Shown here piece by piece: positions 47,191-59,376 of a stretch of DNA of 64,000 nt. The position numbers and the translations under genes are program-made. The notes under the pieces are model-generated. The model was not told the DNA's origin and did no database searches. It saw only the letters and a list, made by a program, of their open reading frames with translations. Location of the stretch: assembly GCA_001465935.1 (NCBI GenBank), contig LNKV01000012.1:319302-383301 (forward strand). Reading direction: 5' to 3'. Origin of the DNA: Clarireedia homoeocarpa (lineage: Eukaryota; Ascomycota; Leotiomycetes; Helotiales; Rutstroemiaceae). Position 1 is the first letter of the stretch. Each line of letters begins with the position of its first letter.

Positions 47191-49217
47191 TGGCCGCGGA
47201 TGAGAGGAGCTTCAGCCCTCAGTGTTGCTCTCAGTCTCCCCTTTCCATACGCCCAGGCACTCCCAGGGTCTCCCAGGTACTCACTCCCAGGCACTTACTC
47301 CCAGGTCCTCCCAGCTTCATATCAAACCACGCGAATCGCTCAACCCAAGCCAGGTCTCAGCTACTCCCGAACAAAACGTGTTGGTATCAAAGCTCCAATA
47401 TCAATAATTCTACGGACGTCTATGCAAGTTAAAATTGTTCTATACCGTCATAGTAGTGGATCTATCCGTTGCTTGCTGCGGTGTCTAGGGTATGCAGTTT
47501 CCATAAAAAATCAAATCAAATCCAAAGAAAAAGAAAAAGTTATGAGACACATGGAAAAGTACCAGACACATGGAAAAGTAGTTGGTACTCGTATGCCTGC
47601 AGCACATCTATCTCATGGCCATCCCACGTCTACTCCCGTACATCTCGCAGCCAGGCATCTCCTGCTCTGTCCATTTTACATGTTACGTCTCTACAGTGGG
47701 TGGCGTTTGCCCAGCGAACCGATTGTCTACACATGGATTCCTTCAGAAAGTCTTCTGCCCCAGTGGAATTGGAGTGGAGAAAGGCGCCATGGAGCGTGTA
47801 GCGATGGAGCGTTGAATCGTCGATCACAATGCTGCACAAAGTCCAGATTTCAGGTACGACTTTGCCAGCCATCGTGTTCATTCCATAGACGCTGAGCCCG
47901 ACCCTCGCTCTTATTACTAATAACGAGGGGCATCCTTTTGTAAGTAAGTAAGGTGAGATAAGACAATGATGATGATGATGATGATGATGATCCACGACAC
48001 CATTACTTTGTGCAAGTATTATCCCAACTGTTCTAGACCTTCTCTACAATCGCACCCCGCTTCCCACTAGGTATGATCATCGATGCTTATCCGCTGGTTG
48101 ATCATACATAGTATTATTCGGCCATCCTTCATCTCGTCCGTGTGTCTATTCTGTACGGCTGTCTACGAGGCACGGGTGAGCTTGAGGAGAATTTATCCTC
48201 GCACGGCCATCAGAGCCAGCTTCTATATAAACTCTGCGATTGTGTGGTTGTCTTGGTCTTTGGGAAATGTCCTTCCTGGCCTTCTCCACCTGGCCATGTG
48301 CTCCACAAATATCCAATTTGTTACGAACCTCGTCGATCCATTGCTCCTTTGAGCGCTTCTCACGGCGGCTGCTTGGAGATGGATCCACGGTCACTTCGTA
48401 CAAGTACATACTTTAGTAAGATCTTACTTACTACATACAAGTAAGTAGTATGCAAAGCAATGGTGTGCGCGTTCTAATTGCCCGGTATAGCAGCTCCCAG
48501 CCAAAGTGACCGGATGAGTTCCGACTGTGCAGACTCGTTCAGACCTCGTTATGGAAGGAGACACAAGCCACTTTATTTTTTGATTTATTGTTCCGACATC
48601 TTCCAGACCTCGGGAACACAACCGAAGCCAAGATGCAAGTAGTCAAAATATGGAGAGGGGAAGCAAAGCCATTTGACCCTTTTGAATTGAATCCAGCTGG
48701 TGAGAGATTTATACACTTATACACAAGATGACTACCCTCGTCAAGCCATACACGCATCTTACGCATACTCCTAACCTCATTGCGACGGGGGCGTCAGCCT
48801 ATTGTGCTACCAAGATGAGATGACCGGCAGAAGTATCCAAAACATGGCATCGGCAGGCCAAAGTCTTATTAACATCACGAGATGCATTAACGATGAACCC
48901 CACCAACACTGTCTGGCTGCGAGGAGACGGCGGGTTTCCAAATTAGCTTCCCTTTGTACAGTAGTGTGCGGGCTATGCTACTGTATGCTGTCTCCCTGGC
49001 AGGTAAATGGGAATCTGTACAAAGGATGCTATTGTGCGTGCCTATCTATACCTACCGAGCTTCCGCACAAAGGAGACGTCGATGAGGGGTCCACTCTGAC
49101 GTTGCCAAATCGCCTGATCAACCAAGACAACTAAGTACAAGACAAGCCGGTATCCTGCAATTCCGATCTGCGCATCTAGAAGCTTTTGTGACTTCTTTTT
49201 GATGTTCTAATACTCCT

Positions 49218-49275
49218 AACACTCCTGCCGAAGAGCTCAACTCTTCTAACACTCCTGCCGAAGAGCTCAACTCCG
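49218..49275. repeat. 30-bp direct duplication
   Basis: Two copies, 30 bp apart, starting AACACTCCTGCCGAAGAG, in intergenic DNA. Confidence 0.9.
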
Positions 49276-50270
49276 GATATCCCATTACATAGTTCCGTAC
49301 TTTCAATCTAATTTTTGCTTGTCCTCCGGGGTGATGATGATCTTGACCCAAACAATGACTTCCACGTGCCCAAGTTTGATTATGCTGACTTCCGATACTA
49401 GGAGTGTGCCCGTACAACGAGGCTTGTGTGTACCTGTCATCAATGGCTGGAGAGTACGCTCCCCCCTCCCCCCTACCATAATTCGCTCTCACTCGGATCC
49501 GCACGCCTCTTTTCCAGCCTCGAAAAGATACAAAAGGGAACAAAAAGAAATTGTTTTTCTTCACATCATCCGCGAGACGAAATGTTTTCTTTCGGCTTAC
49601 AATAGAATATGTGTTGGAGAGCGATGGCTTACCAGAACCTTTGGCTAGTAAGATTACTTCGTATAACACAAGTTACTCGTATTGGTCTGGTCATCAATCT
49701 GGCGCAAACTGCACTCAACCCCGCTCTGTCATTCCCAATTTACCCCACCATGCCCATGCCATGCTGTGCTGTGCCATGCCGTCTCTGCGCGATCAACACC
49801 AGGATACCAAGCACAATATCAATCATCATACTTCTACTTCGTACTGCTTCCGGATATGATATTCGTGATAGACAAAAAAATAAACCCGTCGTGGAAACAA
49901 GGATCTGGGGAAGGAGACATTCTTTTCTAGAAACTCAAAGGTAAAAAGAGATTGTCGAATTTTTTTTTCCCGTCTCGTTTCAGCCCGTAAAAAGCAAATA
50001 TAGTTATCTAATCTATGATTTGATGGAGAAGATCTACATCTGGTGCGAAGCAAAAGTATCCTGGTTCAACGCCTTGTGTGTGTTGAAGAAGTACAGTACT
50101 GTATATTCGTTCATCTTGACTCATCCTACTCCCAATTGCGCTATTGGCTGGATTAAAGGAATTGAACTTCTCACTCGTCGCAATTTTCGTGCCTATCTAT
50201 CCCATCCATCTATTGTGCATTCATTCGATCGCATCACTCGTTCCCCACTGCAATCCCCTCATCTCCTCTC

Positions 50271-51391
50271 ATGGCAGACGAAATCTACAAGAAGGTCGGG
50301 AGGGGTGGAGCGGGGAACTTCTACTCCAAGCAGGATATCGATAATGTGACGAAGAGCGCTGCGGCTGTATGTGACCCTTCTGCTTCCCCTCTTCTTCTTT
50401 TCTTCTTCCATTGCCTTGCCCTGCGAGTGCATTGAACCGCGCGAATGGGGACAGTGATCAATCAGTTGGTTGCAAATGCACCCATTTCCTCACCTCACTA
50501 ACAGCATGCCTGGCATTCACAGGATCTCGAAGCGCAATCGCTTCCCCTCTCCAAGCAAGCTACTGCTACGACTGCGGCGGCGGTAGCGGCTTCGCAACCG
50601 CCTGAGTATCAGCGTATGTTGATCGATTCCTAGGCCCCCCATTCTCCTCCTCCTCCTCCTTCTTCCCCTCCCTCCTCCTCCTCCTTTAACTTCCTTTCCC
50701 TGCCATTCATCACTCCGTTCCGTTCCGTTCCGTTACATTCCATCCTACTCCCCCCAACTCACATTCTCAGACACCGGCCGCGGCGGCGCAGGAAACTACA
50801 TCACCCCCTCGATGCTCTCCTCAGCAGGACTAACGCAGACCACGACGTCGCACGCCGACTCGACGATCAATCCGGCGCCGCCGTACCAGGTGCATGCCAA
50901 TGCGAACGCTGGGGCGCAGAGAAGCTCGGTGGTGTATAAGGGGGGGAGAGGGGGCGTGGGGAATTACGAGGTTGTGGGAGATGCGGGGGAGGGAAGGGAC
51001 AGGGAGAGGGAGAGGGAAAGGGAAAGGGAAGAGGAGATTGAGAGGAGGGTTTTGGGGGATGTGGAGGTAGGTTGATATACACTTTTTTTTTTTTTTTTCA
51101 CCCCTTTCCATTTGATGTTGAGGAGGCTGGGCGATGTTTTTGGGGGGACGAGGAGGGGGTGTTGGTAGATTATGCGAGACTGTGAGGGAATTAGCGGGGG
51201 AGATTGAAGATGGGGATGGATGGTGTCAGGTGACAGTGACGAGATGTGTAATAATGAGACGAGGTTAGATACGAGCAAGCACCTACTAACAGAAGCTATA
51301 GACAGGTTTGACGAAACCGGGAAAGGCATATGATGGTGGTGGAGGAGGGAAGGAGAAGGAGAAGGGTGATAGTCTGGGGTTGGGGCTCTAG
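50271..51391 (+). CDS. GRGGAGN-repeat (DUF3602-type) small protein
   Basis: 190 residues from exons 50271-50366, 50523-50613, 50771-51066 and 51302-51391. Three copies of a short glycine motif: GRGGAGNFYS near the N-terminus, GRGGAGNYITPS at the start of exon 3 and GRGGVGNYEV later, the pattern of fungal DUF3602 proteins of unknown function. Between the second and third is a Ser/Thr/Ala linker; after the third comes a Arg/Glu run (REREREREREEE) and a Gly/Lys tail. No signal peptide. Introns (156, 157, 235 nt) are longer than usual here. For the last intron I used the GTAGGT donor with the CTATAG acceptor; a pair a few bases downstream also keeps frame and would change one or two residues. Confidence 0.8.
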
Positions 51392-52655
51392 GGGTCTGGT
51401 GGTCAATCGGGAGAATGGATATGTTTGAAGTTTCGTGGGTATTTAGTGGGTGGGGGGAGGCGGAAGAAGGTATAGATCAGTAGAGGCGAAGGTGGACGTG
51501 CGGTGGTGAAAGCGGAAGGGGAAAGGGACATGAAGTATTAGGGCAAGGGATAATGATACTCATTGGATGGATGGATGGGTGGGTGGATATGTAGGATTTC
51601 CCAAGATTGATTCCTTACTGTTTTCCTGTGTTGGGTATAGAGTGTAAGAGTATAGACGGCGTTGGTTAGTCGACGAGAATGAGAATGAGAATGAATGCGT
51701 ATGTGTTTTGAGCGTACGTACTCACGTTGAGAACCCGAGATATCTTTGTGTCTGTCTCTTCAAGAATGGGACGCAGAGAGGTGCGTCGGGGTTTGCCATC
51801 TGCACTATTTTCATTGCTGGGGCTAAAGACAGGTTTGTGGTATATATATATGTGTGTGTGTGTATAGAGTTTTCTTTTCTTTTCTTTCCTTTTCCTTATA
51901 TACGTATTGCGTTGCGATTGATCGATATGAAGCCATCTATCTGTGCGAGGAAAGGGGGGGTTTAGCTGTAGATGTCGTGACGAGAAGACGGAATAGACGG
52001 ATGGATGGAAAGGACTGATGAACTAGATACCCAGACTGCATAGATAAAGAGTGGAAGGAGGTCATGGTTTAGGATATTTATTTGTTTATCCTGTTGTTTA
52101 CGTTAGATCGATGTTTTTCCACCAGGTAGAATGGTAACTTGTAAGTGAGGTGAGGGGTTTTAAGGAAACCTGGAAAAAGGGGGGACAGGAGTGAGCGAGG
52201 TGATTAAAGCGCCAGGGATTTGAAGAGAGATGAGATCAATATTTGACATTTGTGTGATCAAAGGTGAAAACATGAATGGGAGTGTAAGTAATAATCTAGC
52301 GGGTTAACCGCGTTAGATGTTATAGAGCGGACAGGCAGGTAGGCGAGAGTGATATCAACTAGGAGAAACGCGGAGAAAACGAAAAGCAGAGCAGCTGGCT
52401 GGAGATGAGTAGCAACAGCCTTGAAGTACTTGAACGTCACATCTTAGGAACTTTTTTTAATGTATAGGATACGGTATCATATAGAATTTATTTTGTAAAA
52501 CTCAGCCCTGTGAACTCAAGGGTGAAAGCTAATCCAGCTCCATAGAGCACCAAGCAACCAACTCCAGTAACCATAGAATTCCCGTCAATCAGAGGTATTA
52601 TCGTTTACACAAAAAAGTACAAAAAGCCTACAAAAGCTACGCCACAAACTACAAT
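51392..52655. other. Intergenic between convergent genes
   Basis: Shared 3' region of the DUF3602-type gene and pacC; small TG and GGAT repeats only. Confidence 0.6.
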
Positions 52656-54719
52656 CTACTCATCATCATCTTCTGTCCTTAAAACGGGATACAAGTTATC
52701 AGAGCTCTTTTCTTCGGCCTTTGCTTCCGTTTTAGTCTCAGTACCAGTCATTGAAACATCCTCTTCGTCGTCTTCGTATTGCTTGTTCTTGAGACGGTCA
52801 CTAATGTAATGTCTTAAAGCTTCAATAACACGAATGTTCTCGATCCACGCTTCTTCAGCTCTGTCCTTGGCACTTTCACTACTATCAGCAGATTGTGCAC
52901 CAGGTGAACTGACACCAGAGAGAGCTGGGTCGATGTTATTCGATACCTCAGTCTTGACAATGTTGTCAGGGTGTGGTGTTGATTCTTTTGGTGATGGCGT
53001 TGGCGACCCAATGGAAGCATCACTGGCTTCCACACGGGGAGCGACAGCACTACGCTGAAGTACACCTCCTGAGTAACGGCGACGAAGATCACTATCGAAG
53101 TTGGTACCCAGTGTAGATGTTGGAGCCGTGGTGGAATGTTGTGACGAATAGCCAAGGGATACTGCTGGTAAGTTTGGATATGCTGCAGCAGATGTTGAGC
53201 TGTGACGAGACACGGGTGACAATCCGCTCGATGACATTGGGGAGTTACCAGAGGTGTATGATACAGAACTTGATGAAGGGGTCAAGGCTGGAGTACCAGA
53301 TGAAACGGAGCCAGAAGAGTGGGTTGAGGTCATTGGAGTAGAAACGTAAGACGATGAGACATGTGGAGCCATTGAACCGATGGTGTGAATTGCGGTCTGC
53401 GGTGGAGAGTGGCTTTGGCGGAAGTTGATGCCTTGGTGAGTGTAGTGATTTCCAGGTTGATGGATGCCGGCGGCGGCAGCGGCATTGGAGCTTTCGTAGA
53501 CTGTTGATTGCATTTGCTCCAAAAAGGTGTCGATATTCATGAGGTCATTCTTGGTTCTCAAGTTGGGCAGCGGGAGAGAGTAATGGTGCTGTGGTAGGTG
53601 ACCTCCATGGCCGTGTCCACCATGCCCTCCGTGTCCGTCGACTGAGACTAATTGTGGGCCTGCATGAATGTAGTCAGAGATTCCTCCTCCGTGAATAGGG
53701 ATGCCTTGTAGGGCCATCAGTCGTTGTCCAACCTGAGCATAAGATGTTGGGTCGATTTGACGACGCTTTGCATCTCCAAAGAAATCATTCAATGCGGCAT
53801 CATAGCCACGCTTTCTCTCATCATAGACCGCGCTTTGACTGAGTGTGTTGCCGTGGCTCATAGGATAATAGACAGATCCTCCGTATGCAGATGATTGCTG
53901 GGGCGCAGGGGCGTAATAACCGTTGTGTGCGTTGTGATGGGAGGCTCCGTAAGCTGCAGAGCCTGGGTGCATTTGAGCGCCATGGTCATAATAACCATTG
54001 CCATTAGCTGCAAGATTCTGCAAGTTAGCAATCACTATTCCAAAGGGGTCAGATAAGAAAACATAACGAGGCAGCGTGAGCCCTTACGTACCTTTACCTC
54101 CAGCTTGTCTGTATCCTCCATTAGGACCACCAGCTTGTTCTGGGGATCTCAACAGCACCGAGTCGTCGGCATGTGTCTATGACAATATTAGATAAGTTCA
54201 AGTATTTGAAGGGAGAGAGTCATGCATACCTTGACGTGCTTCTTCAAGTCCTGGGGACGTTTGAAAGCTTTACCACAGAAGTCACATTTGTGCGGTTTGA
54301 GTGGAACATGAACGCGAATGTGGGATGTGATGTGATCACGCTTGACTGTAGTTGTACGGCATGAGTTCCACCCGCAGGTGAGGTTCAAGTTGTTGGTGCT
54401 CTTCCTTCCAACATGTTTCTCGCAGATGTGGTCCTGAGGAGACAGTTCTAGTCAGTAAAAAGCACAAGATTGCACGATGAATTGGGCCTGTCAGGTGCGA
54501 AGACCAGGCTGAACTTACAAATAGCGACTCTGGGGTGGGACATCTTTCAGAGCATTTCTCCCATTGACATAGCAGACTATCGTCGGCGACGACGGTTTGT
54601 TGTGCTGGAGCTTCAGTTGAAGTTGCAGAAGTAGTTGTGTTTGTACCAGTAGAGGCAGTTGTATTGGTAGATTGAGCTTGAGCAGGCTGTTGCTGCTGAG
54701 TCTGATCTTGTGCCGACAT
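52656..54719 (-). CDS. pacC: pH-response transcription factor PacC (Rim101 family)
   Basis: Zinc-finger regulator activated at alkaline pH by two-step proteolysis. Exons 54719-54519, 54433-54230, 54176-54092 and 54034-52656 give 622 residues. Three C2H2 fingers: C51/C56/H69/H74, C87/C92/H105/H109 and C117/C120/H133/H137 (CDFCGKAFKRPQDLKKHVK); introns fall inside fingers 1 and 3. Finger 3 is followed by THADDSVL. The signalling-protease box is recognisable at about 449-493: YPNLPAV, then TLGTNFDSDLRRRYSGGVLQ, near the position reported for Aspergillus nidulans PacC. C-terminus acidic, with ENIRVIEALRHYISDRL, the interaction region that keeps PacC closed. Gln- and His/Gly-rich stretches elsewhere. 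Its upstream DNA carries many PacC-type sites. Confidence 0.97.
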
Positions 54720-56658
54720 GGTGAAGGGTCGGTAATAGTGGGACAAGGTTACCAAAGTCGGTCAACCAATGAGCGTGGCTCGGTTATTGGTGTCCTGACA
54801 GACTAACGGCGAAAGGAAAGGATTGGTTCGGAAGTATGGGTTTTCCCTTCTTAAGGCTGAATTTCGTTTGCTAGAAATCCAGAGATCAAGAAGAAACGGT
54901 TTTGACAGAATGGAAGAAGGACAAAGAGGGAGTATAAGAGTTTTGGCGATCGATTTCGTTTTAAGATTATCGACCACGCGAGGGAGGAAGTTGGGTTCTT
55001 CTTGTAATCGATTCATTTGAAAACTCGGCGGGACCAGGTCTTGGCATCTTGTCTTGGCATCTGCTTGAGGACTAGCTTCCACTGGTAGCCTCTTGGCATT
55101 CCGGTCGGCTCAAACATAGCCCGCCTTCCTGATTGGCTCAACGCTCTTGGCTTGTATTAGCAGGAGGAATGGTGGTGGTGAGCTGTGGTGAGTTGTGGTC
55201 ACTGTGGTCATGTCTTATTGCAGCTGAGCCTTGAGCACGTTTCTGTCCTTTGCACCGGTTTTGCTGCTTTTCCTCGCTTTTTCCTTTTTACTCCAGAGAT
55301 TGCGCCCCGAGGCCAAGAACGGAGTTACTTGGCTTACTTGGCCTACTTGGCCTCGCCGTGTCTCCTTGGCTGCTTGGCTGCTTGGCTCTATGGCAGTGCT
55401 TCCTCTTTTATCTCTTTCATGCAGAGTTTCACGTCAGACGACTGAGATGATTAAGTAGAAGAATGTGATACGAGGAGGAGCTTCATAAAGTTGGGATACG
55501 TTCCTGGACACTGTGCTTGGTACTTTGTAACTCGGTAGTAAGGGCATGATGAGGACATGACGAGGACATGACGAGTAAGGGATAAGGGATTGTTTCACAG
55601 GGAAAGTCCCAAAATACTACTTACTGTATTATATATACACCGTACTACTTACTGTATTATATTATTATATATACACCGTGGAGAAGGCGTCCCATCCCGT
55701 GCGGTTGGTAAAATAGTCCAAAGTATACTACGAAGGCCTTAGTATGTAGTTACCGGCACGGAGTTGAGGACACGAGGGAGTATAGTACTATGCATGCGGG
55801 GTTCGGGGTTCACCTGTTTACGGGGCACAAGCTAACTTACAAGCTTCATGCATAAACTATCTTATGATTTATGCATGTTTATCTGTTTATCCTCGCTTTA
55901 TGCACTCATCAACGTCATCCTAGGGCAGACGGTAAGACAAAGGGGCGACTTTTATGTAATTTATGTAATTTATGTATCGACATAATTTGCCGTTGGAAAT
56001 GCCCGCATCTTGGCCCGCATCTTGGCCCACCACCCTCATTTTGCCTTCCCGCGCCCCAAGAATTTCCACTCTCTTGCCAATGTTTATTACCTTGTGCCAT
56101 GTTTCCGAACTTCCAACATCCTGTTCTTCACTGCACCAACTCTTGGGAGTTATCTGCAGTGCAGGAATTCCAAGCAACTCCATAAGGCAGTTGGTTGTCT
56201 TTTACCCATTGCCGTTCATCAATGAGTGTATGAAGTGTATGAAGTGTATGAAGTGTATGAAGCCTTATGCGAGTGTATGAAGTGTATGAAGCCTTATGCG
56301 AGTGTCTAGTGTTGACTCGAGCCTTAGTCACTGTGAATGAGTCACTGCCGTTCGAAGGATCATTTTTGAGGCATTGTTGAACGATGCCCACAATAATCCG
56401 ATGCTTTGCAGCACGGTGTAGGTTAACGAAAGTAGACGGTTCGGCGGTTAGGTAGATATCAAACCTTTCTGTCTACGACATATAAAGTACATTTTCTGTG
56501 TCAAGCACAGCAAGCACCACAGTTGGCCAATTCAATCTCCTCCTGTTTCATTCCAAGTACTTCTAGACTTTGGCATCTGTATTATCCCCAGATTATTCAC
56601 TTTCATTCTTGTTTCTTGTAATCATCACACACCCCTTGATCCTGAGCAAGCGTCTCAC
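54720..56658. other. Intergenic, divergent promoters of pacC and the MJ1316-domain gene
   Basis: Contains the GCCAAG cluster, a ~30-bp duplication at about 55615-55678 (TACTACTTACTGTATTATAT), a 9-bp GTGTATGAA repeat at about 56221-56305, and two further CTTGGC in a doubled GCCCGCATCTTG unit at 56002-56026. No coding gene. Confidence 0.7.
55040..55386. promoter_or_regulatory. Cluster of PacC consensus sites (GCCAAG) upstream of pacC
   Basis: Eleven GCCAAG hexamers (ten read as CTTGGC on the plus strand) start at 55040, 55053, 55092, 55146, 55312, 55328, 55337, 55346, 55365, 55373 and 55381, that is 0.3-0.7 kb before the pacC start codon. Six fall within 59 bp, partly because short 8- and 9-bp units are repeated. 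GCCARG is the established PacC target, so autoregulation is a direct prediction. Confidence 0.6.
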
Positions 56659-58812
56659 ATGGCGGGTACCGTGGGCCAAGACGAGTTGGTTCTGCAACAA
56701 CATCTCGAAGATCATTTCCAAGTAGCACCGCCAGAATATTGGAATGAAGTTCAAACTGCCTTTCAAACGCTAAGGAAACTCCTTGCGGCACAATCTTCCA
56801 ATGATGTGCACTCAGATAGCAAAATTCCTAACAGCCAAGACGACGATGAAATACCAAGTGCTCATCTTGCACACATTGGCGCTCTTCCAAAGCTTGTGGT
56901 TTTTCCCACGGGAACTCATGCTTTGAAACTTACGGCTAAGAATGAACCATTGGAATGTGTTGTCTTTGGTACTATTTCATCGAAGCTTTTCGTCGATGTA
57001 TTTTGGGAATCGATCCTTAGCGCCCAAGCAACAATTCCCGAGGTTTCTATTTCTGTGCGTTCGGCGCGAGCTACTAATCACCCAAAATTCACTTTGAGAA
57101 TTCAATCTTGTCTTTTCGAAGTCACGTATAGTTCTTGTGAGAAGTTGCTCAGAAAGTATGTTCCTACCCAAGTCCCAACTTAACATATCCTTGATATTCA
57201 TCGACCCGAGCATAGCCCCCCGAGAAAAAGCTTGTATATTTATTTACTAACCAGCTGAATACAGTCATGATTCAATATTTGAAGCCAGCCCTGAAAACTG
57301 TGACGATAAATGGGTGTTGAATCAAATCCATAGGCTTCAGTATATCGGCACAATAGTTTTCAAGTGTATGTATACACCTTGTCGTCTTGGCTTTACTTGG
57401 CCTCGTCATCCAGAAGTATTCATCTGACGGTTTTACAGTCGACAACAATCCAGCCCTACGACTAACATACCACTACATTCGGGCATGGACAATCGTACAG
57501 GGACTATACGGAAGTTTTCCCGCAGGCGGACTCACTCCATTGACAATCTTGGAGCTTCTCCGCAGTGTCATATCTAGTGAATCTCAAGACTACAGGCTCG
57601 ATGCATGTATTAGTCAATTCTTCATTCATCATGCCGCGAATCGGAATTTGGAGGCTCTGTTGTCTTCTCCGGGCAAGTATGTAGCCTGGTCCTGTTGTCT
57701 TGAGTTTCGAAAACTAACCATTTTCTTTGGCAGTATCCAGCCAGTAGATGATCACTCAAAGAGTATTATTGACCACAAGCTGCAGGATGTAGCTCTAAAG
57801 ATTACTACTGCTCCCAAAGACAGAGGCGCCTCCTATTGGCAGGTCCTCCTAGAGGATATGGAGCATCAACCACTCGTGGAGAGGATTGACTCAACTCATA
57901 TCATCGAAATCAAGTTTCTGTACTCAGGGACATCCTTCTATGAGTGTCATCAATGGCTAGCTATGATGAAATCGAGACTGGCTGATCTCAGAAAAGGTAT
58001 GTTGCCTTCAATGTGAAATCTAAGGCACCACTAGAGCCAAAGCATTACCTAATGATAAGTACTAACACTGTCCAGCTCTACTTGATATCACCAACCCCTC
58101 ACCTCGGATTCACGTCTGGCCTCAACAATTTGTCTCCGATGGCGCATCTGACACCGAGTCTGTTTATGAAGGATGCTATCTTATTGGTCTCTCACCCGCT
58201 TATTCCTCTGCTCCGCCTAACACTGCCCCTTCATTCTCATCCGGCATATCTATCTCCATTACCAATGCGATCAAGACCTATGAATCCGACCTTCAGAAAG
58301 CCAGCACCAAGTATGGACAATCCTACGTGTTCATTCACCCCCACACCACAGCCGAATCCCACCCCCATCTTGAGCACCTTCGTCCATGCACCAAAATTTG
58401 GAATCTCCCTGACGTCGAGCCGCCCCTTCCTCAATCTCAACTCAAAGTCAGCTCAAGCTCCACCGTTCATATTCCCCGTCGTCCCATTCACTCTTCCATA
58501 AACCCTTCCTCCCTTACTCAAGCGACAAACACTTCCCTTCGCCCAGCAAAAGACATACTCTCCCGTCTTCGCCATGACCCCAAGTACGACATTGAGCGCT
58601 ATGTAATCGGTTATGTTGACCGGCATAGCGAAGGACTAAAACGCAAGAATGCTGGTGATTGGGCACGAGATACTACCGACGAGGAGTGGATTCCGGAACA
58701 TCGTATTGTGTATTTTGCGGAAAAGGGGGCTCCGGACGGAGTTTATGTGTGGGATAGAGAGGGTAGGGTTGATGGAATTTTTGGAAGTGGAAGAGGTGGT
58801 GTGAGTGCTTGA
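56659..58812 (+). CDS. Degenerate poly(A)-polymerase-like protein with C-terminal MJ1316 (DUF504) domain
   Basis: 611 residues from exons 56659-57155, 57265-57365, 57439-57676, 57734-57996 and 58076-58812, all phases agreeing. The N-terminal third resembles a nucleotidyltransferase (VFPTGTHALKLTAKNEPLEC): helix-turn GT at 85-86 is kept, but the DxD position reads P97-L98-E99 and the third acidic position (FEVTYSS, T156) is also lost, so catalysis is unlikely. A PAP-like helical middle follows (LTYHYIRAWTIVQGLYGSFP, LTPLTILELL), then an RNA-binding-like part (IHVWPQQF, YEGCYLIGLSP). The C-terminal ~90 residues match the MJ1316/DUF504 domain (LRPAKDILSRLRHDPKYD, YVIGYVDRHSEGL, EEWIPEHRIVYF), proposed to recognise cyclic-phosphate RNA ends. 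Likely an RNA repair or RNA-end sensing protein; exact role unknown. Confidence 0.78.
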
Positions 58813-59376
58813 GTTTTGTGGTACTTTTATTTCGAAATTATATCAACGCAATTATCAACCAGAGCACAAAACTATACCCTCCTAGAAGTACACAAGAAAT
58901 AATATCATGAATATTTTCCGAGTTCATATTTTTGTAATATTTATTCTTTGAGAGCCCAGCACAAACCATTTTGATGATTGATCAAAGTGAAGTGACGCAA
59001 ACCTGACATGATGCGGACACATTGAATTCAAATCGTGCCCTGTACAGTATCGTTAAAACTCCATCTGGAGTAGCTCGGTCGTTCGACGTGTATAAAATAA
59101 CTAACCCCACATCATGATACAGTATGACATACCACACCAGCTACTGCACTCCACTCCGCAGCTCCATCAAGCAGTGGACTATTGTTTGTATTCAAACACT
59201 GTGCCACCCGACCTCCGCATCCGAAGTACCGGCAACAAACCCTCGCGTTTCCCCTTCTTCCCCAATCTCTTTCTCTATTCTTTCTGTCCTCCGTCATCCC
59301 ATTCCATTCCATTGCTCTTCATCTTCCATCTTTAACCTTTACCCTCCCCCATTTCCATCACATACCCAAAACAAAC
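58813..59376. other. Intergenic
   Basis: C-rich leader before the SnoaL-like gene (59.28-59.37 kb); nothing else. Confidence 0.6.

Larger units (their letters stand above)
45065..50270. other. 5.2-kb gene-free divergent intergenic region, repeat-rich
   Basis: Between the heads of the C2H2 and GRGGAGN-repeat genes. Holds TTGAT/TTGATT (about 45250-45288), TATTT and T runs (about 45767-45800, 45904-45922), GGGGAT (about 46440-46505), CAGT (about 46597-46663), CCT (about 46731-46762), a 19/22-bp array, GAT (47967-47992) and a 30-bp duplication at 49218-49275. Open frames up to 231 codons lack protein-like character. Confidence 0.65.

Noticed and set aside
47200..47895. 231-codon open frame on the plus strand
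   Set aside because: Composition is erratic, it runs through simple repeats, has no domain-like segments and overlaps equally long frames in other phases.
49118..49669. 183-codon open frame on the minus strand
   Set aside because: Its apparent internal protein repeat (ELSSSAGVL) comes from the 30-bp DNA duplication; no protein-like pattern otherwise.
51003..51050. GAGAGG simple repeat considered as non-coding
   Set aside because: It lies inside the DUF3602-type reading frame and encodes the Arg/Glu run, so it is part of that gene.
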